This document shows, in pieces, positions 56,028 through 64,000 of a stretch of DNA of 64,000 nucleotides. Under the pieces are notes generated by a model, which saw nothing but the letters and a program-made list of their open reading frames with translations, did no database searches and was not told where the DNA came from. The translations under genes were made by a program, and so were the position numbers. The number at the start of each line of letters is the position of its first letter. Position 1 is the first letter of the stretch. Source of the stretch: Sipunculus nudus (Eukaryota > Annelida > Sipuncula > Golfingiida > Sipunculidae); assembly GCA_026874595.1 (NCBI GenBank), contig CM049316.1, positions 54,259,676-54,323,675 of the forward strand. The letters run 5' to 3'.

Positions 56028-59000
56028 CAGTGAAACCTGTTTAATAACACCAAACGAATGGCCAGAGTGGCCTTAATTCACAGGTACTCTTATCGGTCAG
56101 GTTAGTCAATTAGCCCCATTTACAATAGAAAGATCTCGCTCGCGCCACATTTCGTCATATGGATGATTCTATGAAAAAGCGGCCCATAGCAATATGGCAA
56201 CTGAAACTTTTTTTCGAAGGGGCAGCGTTGGTCCGAGACCAGTTTGGTTTTGTTATATGGAAGTCTCTTCGCCAAAAACAGATGAAAAGTTGCGCAGTTC
56301 ACTCACACAATACAGTTTAACTGACGTTTATTTAATCGAGGGTAGATGAAAACATTATTTCTGTTACAAGATCCAACATCGTTTCAGCAAAGCAATTTAT
56401 CTACCCAGTAAGTGAATAAATACTTGCATCTGAAATAAAACATATCTCTGGTACAACGCATACTCAGATAATAATTATCAGTTTCACACTTACCGTACAG
56501 GGTTTATTTTCACAGGCAAACGTAACAGGTATGACGCTAAGAATAGTTTTACAATTTCAATAACGTAAAAGCAAATGAATGTATATGACCCATCATTTGA
56601 TAATGAATCAAGCGAAGTATTATGAAGATTTATTCGACATATGAAAGATAACACACAAATGGAAGCATGGATTTTATAAGAAATACGCAATCGTAACACA
56701 AATGATTAAGTGTAACATTAATGACAAGTGTAACAGAAATGAGATTTCTTATTCTAACATTACAGGGAAAACGAGCTTAATCTACTTTGGATATAACTCT
56801 GAGTAATTCATACCGGTAAACCTAAAATTAGGTCATGGTGGCCTATTATTATGCAGCTAATGGCTGAAAACATAATTATTTAAGCTCCCAGAAAGTCAGA
56901 TGGCCACAAATTGTATCCTCAAGGCCTAGAATCTTCTGTTGCAACACTCAGGGTGGTTCTGGGCAAATCTCATAGGAAACCTGAAACTAGATCATGGTGA
57001 CGTTTATTCTGCGAGCTACACGCCAAAAGCATGATTTTGAGCACCCAGGCAGTGCACAATTTGTATCCGTTATAAGCTCTAGAATCTTCTTACACAATAT
57101 CCATGCAGGTTCTAGACAAATCTCTTTGGAAACATGAAACTAGCTCATTGTGACCCATATTCTGCGAGCTATGCGCCAAAAACATGAATTTAAGCATCCG
57201 ATCAGTCAAAGAGGGCAGGAATTGTATCTATTAGCTCTAGAATTTTTTAATGAATATACAGGGAGATCCTGGTCAAGACTCACTGGAAGTCTTGAATTCG
57301 GTTACGGTGACCTATAATCTGCAAGCTACATGCAAGAAAAAGATGATTTAATGGGCACAAATTGTATGCATTAGTTAGAGAATCTCCTAAAGCAGCAACA
57401 ACTGACAAGAGAGGTTCCAGGGAATCTCCTTTGAAATCTAAAATAAGTTCATGGTGACCTATATTTTGCTTCTGGTCAGAAGCATGATTTAGAACAGTCA
57501 GACATTCGCTCTAACATCTTCTAACATTGAATCCAGGGAGGTTCTCGGCAGATCCCCTTGAAAACCTGAAATTAGGCTATACTGACCGATATTCTGTGGA
57601 CAAAAGCTATGGACAAAACAATTATTTGAATACCCAGACAGTCAGACAAGTTATTGTCTTTAGCCATTAGCCCTGAAATTTTCTTATTGATCACCCGGGA
57701 AGTCTTGGGCAGTCTCCTAGGAAACCTGAAACTGAGTCATGGTGACTGGCCAAAACATAATTTTGAGCATCCAGACTTAAATATCAATGTAAAATTAAGG
57801 GACGTCATAAGCAAGTCTGCTTTGAAACCTGTAATTAAATCACTGTGACATATTTTCTTTTAGCTTTATACAAAAACATTTTAGTACTTTGAAAGTCAGG
57901 TAGGCACAAATCATAACGGCTTGACCTAGAACCTTCTAACTAAAAATTCAAGAGGTCTTGGGCAAATTTCTTTCAACTGAGATTAGCTCATGGTGGTTTA
58001 TATTCTGTAAGCTTTAAAAACCCTAACTTTGAGCACCCAGAAAGTCAGACGAGGCCTAAATCTCAATAAACGTATTGCTTATTGTATATGGAAGTCGTTA
58101 TAATTTCCAAAATAAGGTCACTTTAACCAACAGTTGGATATGAAAACTTCTATTTGATTAAGATTCGGGGAGACCCCTGTAAAACTTTCTTGGACAGCTG
58201 AAATAAGGTCAGTGTCACTATATTCTGTGAGCTATGTGAAAGAGCATTATTATAGCATTTTATTAGACGTGTACAATTCGTCGCAGCTTTACCTAGAAAC
58301 TTATAATTTACATTCAAGGAGGGTCTTGTAGAATGTTCTTGGAAACCCTAAATTAGGTCAGTGTGACCAATATTCTGTGAGAATTTAGCACCCGTTTATT
58401 TAGATGGACACAAATAGTAGTAGTTCGACATAGAAAACACAGGGAGTTCTGGTAAATCTTTCCGAAAACACTAAATAAGGTCGCGATCACCTTTTGTTAG
58501 GCCGATGGACAAAAAAAAGTATCATTCTGAGAACTCTGGAGGCATTCTTTTTATTTTTCAAGGTAACACTTATGTTTTTTACAAAGCGCACTTTGCCTAA
58601 TTCTTTATTATCTTTTTAATTTGTACTCTGTTTTTCTGGATTTTCCTCTGGTGTTTGCGTTTCCTGACAGGGTTTGCATCCGTTATACATCCTCTGTCTA
58701 TATGCAGCCTGTCGTTCTTAAAAACTAGAATATTTCCTGGCAATCGCCATATTTCACTAGAATGCATAAGGAAATCATTCAATATAACTGTGTTGTACTC
58801 TTAATAAAAAAATAATAGAAACAGAATTATAATAAAAATGAAATTTTCTAATATAAGTAACCTTACCCGTGTACTTTGTCATTTCTGTTATGACAATGTC
58901 AAATCTGTTACAATAGATTTGTGACAATAACCGTAAACGCTTAATTTTCTTTTTGGTATCCCATGATTGCCGTTCATACTGTAAATTACACTTCTGTACA

Positions 59001-59945
59001 ATACACTTCTACTTTATTTAATCCGCACACTTTTTTCAACTCAGCTTTTTAGTTTTCCTGATATTAATGTAACATTAATGAGGCATAGAAAACCTACGCA
59101 CCTGTTCACATGAACGCTTCCGCCCGATGCTGAAAGACGCATCGTCCACCTGACGCGGAGATCTAAGATATGTCTTAGGGCACCCTAGAGAGCCCCCCCC
59201 CCCCCCACCCCACCCCCCCGCCCAGGTGTTTATCCAGATAATTTACTAAGTTTTCTTTCTGTGGCATGAAACGTTAAATGTAACATAAATGATGCGTTTT
59301 GAATAGACAAAAATTAATTGGAATATACTAATACTTTTGTCTGAGTGACCCTCATGTTTTCATGTTGAAATATGACTAAACATATAAGCACATATAATTA
59401 TACGTTTGCCTTCCCTAAAAAAAAAGAAAATTATAAATCATTAATTATTTGATTAAGACATATAACTCTGGTAAAAAGACATATAGAAATGACGTTTCAT
59501 CCATTTTTAAGTGATAAAAAGCGTTAAATAACAGCAGTGGCAGCTTAAAAGTGCCTTTTTTAGGAATGTATAACTTTGAGATGATTGTGAATAAAACATT
59601 TGCACATCAGCTGCAAAAGATATATACGCATGTGTTATCTATGTACCAATATAATAGACCACAATGGGCCGCTTTTTCCTAGAATCACCCATGTATTTAC
59701 ACCGTGCCGCACTAAGTAACCATTTTAACCGCTCTTAATTATTTCTCATCCCTCTGTTCCCATGTGCGCGTATTTACGTATATGCTCGTATGATTTTTAA
59801 CAAGAAGTTTTCTAATTGTGTCCGTAAGCGTATCTGTATAAGGGCGTATGCGGATGAAAATCGCCACAGGTGCTCTAATTAGACAGATGGCCTTATAAGA
59901 CAGATTGTATTATTAGAAAGATGGTCTTTCAGGCAGCTTCAACTG
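56028..59945. mobile_element. 3.9-kb TA-flanked inverted-repeat element carrying a satellite
   Basis: The left end is TA|CAGTGAAACCTGTTTAATAACACC and the right end, reverse-complemented, TA|CAGTTGAAGCTGCCTGAAAGACC. Inner inverted segments match again (56158-56185 GGATGATTCTATGAAAAAGCGGCCCAT against the complement of 59672-59700). TA on both sides and CAGTxGAA ends point to the Tc1/mariner group. No transposase was recognised, so this is non-autonomous. It contains the ~150-bp satellite below and a poly-C tract at about 59191-59220. Confidence 0.6.
56825..58520 (+). repeat. Diverged satellite, ~150-bp period, about 12 copies
   Basis: The landmark AGGTCATGGTGACCTATATTCTGCGAGCTA with GAGCACCCAGACAGTCAGA, GCACAAATTGTATC, CTAGAATCTTCT and GGGxxGGTTCTGGGCAAATCTCC-GGAAACCTGAAA recurs at about 56829, 56991, 57143, 57303, 57448, 57573, 57737, 57838, 57985, 58128, 58206, 58350 and 58480. 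Confidence 0.8.
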
Positions 59946-60374
59946 TACAGTTACTTATGAAAGTGGTATGTGAGATTAGCTGATTAATAACTTTGATTTA
60001 CATTAGGGTCTCATACAGTCTGCGGAAGGAAGTGAATCATTTAAGGTATGTAATACTACATATACATGTATATGTACTTAATTAACAAAAACTTAGACAT
60101 GTACTCCAACACAGGGCCGGAATATATTAGGTTTATGATACACCGTGCCGCCGTGCAAGCTCATGCACAGGTTTATTAAATAAGGACTCCGATTTGCTAA
60201 TGACACATCGCCTTGCCAACAACTCTTTCTAGGAAACACTTTATCGTCCCTTCCAGATAGAAATACTGGCAAATCCCCTTTATTAGAAATCAACCAAAAT
60301 GTCTATTAATGAAGTATTAATCATGTGAAAACTGATGTACTTTTCTTTATGATTGAACTCGCGCTATCATCCGT

Positions 60375-60425
60375 TATTAACTGAGAGAAGATCCAGCTCA
60401 TCTCAGACAGACAAAGGGAGTATTT
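60375..60425 (+). repeat. Short dispersed direct repeat, copy 2
   Basis: Shares CAGCTCATCTCAGACAGACAAAGGGAGT with 55590-55615, 4.8 kb away. The two copies lie on either side of the 3.9-kb TA-flanked element. Confidence 0.6.
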
Positions 60426-61172
60426 GCGAATTTGGCATTCATTTTCATATGATATTTTAACATGTTTTTAAAATTAAATTTTTTCAAACGGTAGCAAATT
60501 TAAGCACATGCTTTGTTTTCTGTTTATATTCAAGAAGTCGCGTCAGCGATATTATTGTGCAAGGTAGATTCAAAGATCCTAAATAGCTTAACTAAAGCAG
60601 CTGATATAGACGCCTTGCTAATGGCTCGTTTTCAAAATGAAACCCGCAATGCGGGAAGAAGCGTTTCGTTGGTTTTACCGAGGTGGCGCCCTGATGACAG
60701 ATTCTTCGGAGAGAGATTGACGGGTACTGCCACCTGTTAGGCGCAAACGAAATTAATGTTTGAGTCCGTGGTTTTCAGATATTTTGACAAATCCGAATAA
60801 ATATTGGATTGAGATTACAGAGATTGAGATTAATAATAAAACGTTCAGTTTCCTTCTATTTATTTTCTCTTTTATTTACTCTGTTACTTTGAATGGTATG
60901 ATGTTTTTCTTGATATTTGATTGTACAGCTGTCCTAGAAAATCTGGTTAGAGCTGAGTTATATACATCAATATTTGTCTGGCTTTCTGTTATTTTATTCT
61001 TTTGTATTTAATTTCTCAATTCGGTCGTGACTTCTGCTGGAGACATTAAGTACTAGGACGGACAAGATACATCATCTAACGATGTTTTATTTCAATACCT
61101 TAAAATTCAATACCATATATTAATGGGTAACCGAACAGTTAGCAATTCAAATGCCGTTCTTCTGGGTACTGG
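60426..61172. other. Intergenic, no supported gene
   Basis: Two short open frames (60513-60740 and 60760-61011) have no domain, splice or promoter support. Confidence 0.4.
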
Positions 61173-63038
61173 TCATGGACGGCAAGCAAATGAAAGACGA
61201 ATAATCCTATAGTCCTTAATATGGCTGCTTGTGTTGTATGTTCCGAAAGGGCTGATAAATTCTACAACAACGAATGGGTCCGAAAGATCAGGGAGGCAGA
61301 GTGAAAAGTGATCGTCGGTGATATCAGCCACCTGTATCGTCAAAGAAAAAATCAGAACTAAAAATTCAGAATTTTTTATCAAAGATGGGATTACTGCACC
61401 GAGTTAACACGTTCCTCGATAATAACTACTTGAATACATTTTATCAGCTTTCATTGCTGTCTCGGGAAATTCCCCTCGTATATTTCGCTTTCCCATTCAG
61501 TAGGTTAAAGGTACAGCAGCCATAATTAACTCAGGCATTTATGCTCACTTGCATAGCAGCTTCACAATCATCAATAACATCGGCTGGTGGAATATATAGA
61601 GAAACGAGACTCGACCTTTTCTCGATGTTACCATATAAATATATTAATGGACTCGATCGTCCCTTCCCATCTTACTGCCTCCGCTAGGAGGGTATGCGTA
61701 CATCCCCGTTCGTCTGTAATAAGGGGGTGGGGGTGGGGGGGGGGCGCAGGGGGTACCCTCCCCCCTATCGATCTAATTAGCAAAAAATACGCGTTTAAGC
61801 TACCCTAGATTGCACGATTATAACCTAAATTTTAAAAAAAATCTACACCTGGGTGGGGGGGGGGGCATCGGCTCAGCTCGCCAGCCTTTGCATACCAGCC
61901 ACGCGGCCTTACAATGTGAGCCCCCTATTCTAAATTCCTGTATCCGCCCCTGGTATTTGTGTGAGCTTGTTAACAACATAACTCACGCAGTCATGAACGA
62001 AATCTCATGCAATTTTCGGGCCTTTTTTCATCACACTATAAGTTCTGTTAAGTTGTGTATAAGAACATGTAATTGGTGATTTTTCATGTATTTGTGATAG
62101 ATTTTATTTTAACATCAGTCAAGTTTATCGCTCATTACATATCAAGAATAAAATTTTCTTTTATTTATTTTGCGCCTAACCATTGTACATAGGTCCTGAC
62201 ACCAAAACCTGTTCAAAATGGAAAAACCATGCCCCTGCATGCTACTAAATGTACATACCTAGCTATATATTACAAATAACAACTCTTTATGTCTAGTCAC
62301 TATGGGACAGAAATATTTATTTTTTTATGTCAATAAATCAAACCTCTGGTCCCTTTTTATAACATTTCAAATCAATTCTATTCACTTTTACCCAAATATC
62401 ATTTATTCCCATCAATTTTTTTAATGAAAAAAACGATATACCATGTCGTTAGATGCTGTTACAGGGACCTGGACAGCTGAGTGGTAACACGTTCGGCCTT
62501 CTCCGCTGGCGACCCGGGTTCAATACCTGGCGTGGCTATGAGAGTGGGTTGTAGTTGCCCGGCCAAGTTCGGTGGTTTTTCACCGGGTTTTCCGGTTTCC
62601 TCCACCCTTATCAACTACCGAGCGCCAACATCCGAGCCACGGAGAATGCCTCGTATTAGTTATAATAACTAGTTGTACAATCAGTGGAAAATTAAAAAAA
62701 AAATATTTAATTAACAGCCAGTGCCCAGAGTGTACACAGCATCAGCTCATGCTAGTGAAGGATCGTTAAACGTTTGTAATAAAAAATTATATCATAATGT
62801 CATGATAGAGTTGAAAATATCCGCAACACTTACAGTCAACAGATGGGAGTGCGAGAGTAGTATTAGTATACGAGAATTAAAAAAATATATATCTCAGGTC
62901 AACTAAGGTTCAAATGAGATCGACAGGACCTTTATGTACATGCACAGCTAGGGGTGTAGCAGCAGATACTACAATAAGGAGCAAAAGAGTTTGAAAAGGA
63001 TGGTTCTCCCTGACATCCACATGATCCAGAAGATTCAT
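61173..63038 (-). CDS. Tentative three-exon gene for a ~100-residue protein
   Basis: Minus-strand exons in compatible phase: 63038-62930 (ATG after acceptor ATTCTTTTCTCTTCAG; MNLLDHVDVRENHPFQ followed by hydrophobic LLLLIVVSAATPLAV), 61583-61549 (35 bases; acceptor ATATTCCACCAG, donor CAA|GTGAGC; DVIDDCEAAMQ) and 61331-61173 (acceptor TTTGACGATACAG; VADITDDHFSLCLPDLSDPF and onward, stop at 61173). The last two exons look the most coding-like, with acidic/hydrophobic alternation and clean splice sites. The first exon's donor (AAAG|GTCCTG) is weak, so a different 5' exon is quite possible. If correct, the product starts with a signal-anchor-like segment. No family is recognised. Confidence 0.3.
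61672..62060 (+). repeat. Interspersed repeat family A, copy 5, with a nested G-run element
   Basis: The left part CTGCCTCCGCTAGGAGGGTATGCGTACATCCCCGTTCGTCTG and right part TTAACAACATAACTCACGCAGTCATGAACGAAATCTCATG are split by ~240 bp (about 61714-61952). The insert is rich in poly-G and ends CTGTATCCGCCCCTGG, the style of the G-run remnants at 9.2 and 63.2 kb. Confidence 0.55.
62464..62705 (+). mobile_element. tRNA-derived SINE
   Basis: The head has RNA polymerase III promoter boxes: box A-like AGCTGAGTGGTAACACG (62475-62491) and box B GGGTTCAATACC (62517-62528), spaced as in a tRNA. A tRNA-unrelated body containing CACCGGGTTTTCCGGTTTCC follows, with an A-rich 3' end (about 62690-62705). 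It is too long and mispaired for a working tRNA gene. Confidence 0.75.
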
Positions 63039-63129
63039 GGAGACTGAAGAGAAAAGAATCAGCGTGCAAGAAATATAGCATGCTTTCAAATGATAACTGT
63101 TTAAAGTGAAATATTTCTTATACTTTCAT

Positions 63130-63260
63130 GCTAAGAAAGTATAGTTCCAAAATGGCCCTCTGTGATTTTCTCGATGGATCTGGGGGGGGGGGGGGAGGGG
63201 GGGAGGCGCCCCCTCCCCCTCAATATAAATCCTGGATCCAGCACTACTTTTATTCTGAAT
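63130..63260. repeat. G/C-run repeat remnant
   Basis: A poly-G stretch (63182-63206) followed by GCGCCCCCTCCCCCT and ATCCTGGATCCAGCACT. Related remnants lie at about 9198-9240 and 61860-61952. Confidence 0.5.
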
Positions 63261-63439
63261 ATCGATAATTAAGTATGACAAAATTAATTTTGTAAAACAA
63301 ATGTATACATCTGCGTGGCACAGCATTACAGGCACGCACACAAATTTAACAGACAGTCGGACTTTTATTTTTATTTGATAATATTTGAAAAATAAATTGG
63401 TAAAAATCACAGTCTCTTTTCACCCCTTGTTGTGTTTGA

Positions 63440-63445
<6 letters not shown>

Positions 63446-63483
<38 letters not shown>
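63446..63483. repeat. (TA)n microsatellite
   Basis: Pure TA run, followed by TGTA repeats. Confidence 0.95.
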
Positions 63484-63495
<12 letters not shown>

Positions 63496-63563
63496 GTATA
63501 TGTGTCAGATTGATAGATGGAAACAAACTAGCAGTTGTTCAGAAATCTAACCTTTATATAAAT

Positions 63564-63565
<2 letters not shown>

Positions 63566-63625
<60 letters not shown>
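63566..63625. repeat. (TA)n microsatellite
   Basis: About 60 bp of pure TA. Confidence 0.95.
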
Positions 63626-63629
<4 letters not shown>

Positions 63630-64000
63630 CATGTAATCATGATAAATTTTAAAATCTGAAGTTAATAAATCAATTATGAATCCTTGTCGTACCAATAAAT
63701 CCCTTGGGGGGATAAGGACACATTTATTCTTTATTAATCATTTTATAATTATATATTTAACTTATCATACTGCATGCATACCACGGTCAAAGAAGAACAA
63801 ACCCCCATCAATATGATGACCTTGTCCTTCAGCTAACAACACACATTGAGAATTGTTGATTTTGACATGTCTGGACAGAATATCCATATCGAACACGTGG
63901 GTGAATACTCACGTTGGCTTGGTATGCCGGGTAATATATAATAACATATAAAAATAATTTTTCGATATTTTATTTATTTTTAGTTTTTATTTTGATTCGT
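63626..64000. other. Window end, no feature seen
   Basis: AT-rich DNA without a supported feature. Confidence 0.4.

Noticed and set aside
62464..62540. Functional tRNA gene
   Set aside because: The promoter boxes are tRNA-like but the cloverleaf is not complete, and a SINE body with an A-rich tail follows.

Overview
This is eukaryotic (animal) genomic DNA. It is AT-rich, intergenic in character and full of transposable elements. The repeat styles suggest a marine lophotrochozoan, most likely a bivalve or other mollusc: interspersed repeats ending in GGACGG runs, LINEs of Tx1/L1 and L2/CR1 type, PIF/Harbinger elements, Helitrons, and long (TA)n and (C)n tracts. The species is inferred. No bacterial-style genes, rRNA or functional tRNA genes were seen.

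Layout. 1-9 kb: low-information DNA with a tandem miniature LTR element (1.24-1.81 kb) and interspersed repeats. 9.7-10.9 kb: an old ~700-bp tandem duplication. 11.6-21.2 kb: a decayed minus-strand Tx1/L1-like LINE (ORF1 and ORF2) split inside ORF1 by a 4.9-kb PIF/Harbinger transposon with its transposase and a convergent MADF-like gene. 22.8-24.1 kb: the 3' end of a Ty3/Gypsy element (RNase H, polypurine tract, LTR). 27.7-34.1 kb: the best host gene, four phase-compatible coding exons on the minus strand for a ~189-residue protein. It has a signal peptide, an acidic Ser-Gly segment, a Cys-rich VWC-like segment and a GPI-type tail, so it may be a small membrane-anchored proteoglycan. 34.8-36.2 kb: a ~160-bp satellite. 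37.9-41.9 kb: a nearly full-length plus-strand LINE ORF2. 42-46.3 kb: minisatellites and a TA-flanked MITE. 47.2-51.1 kb: an L2/CR1-like LINE interrupted just after its YADD motif by a 1.68-kb Helitron. 51.5-53.9 kb: a GC-rich nest of three palindromic Harbinger-like elements. 54.9-55.2 kb: a candidate host exon. 56.0-59.9 kb: a 3.9-kb TA-flanked inverted-repeat element carrying a ~150-bp satellite. 61.2-63.0 kb: a tentative three-exon minus-strand gene interleaved with a repeat and a tRNA-derived SINE. The window ends in (TA)n tracts.

Most of the biology here is transposon-on-transposon insertion. In two cases (LINE ORF1/Harbinger and LINE reverse transcriptase/Helitron) removing the inserted element in silico restores the interrupted reading frame, which fixes the boundaries and order of events. 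All calls come from reading the sequence by eye; no database was searched.
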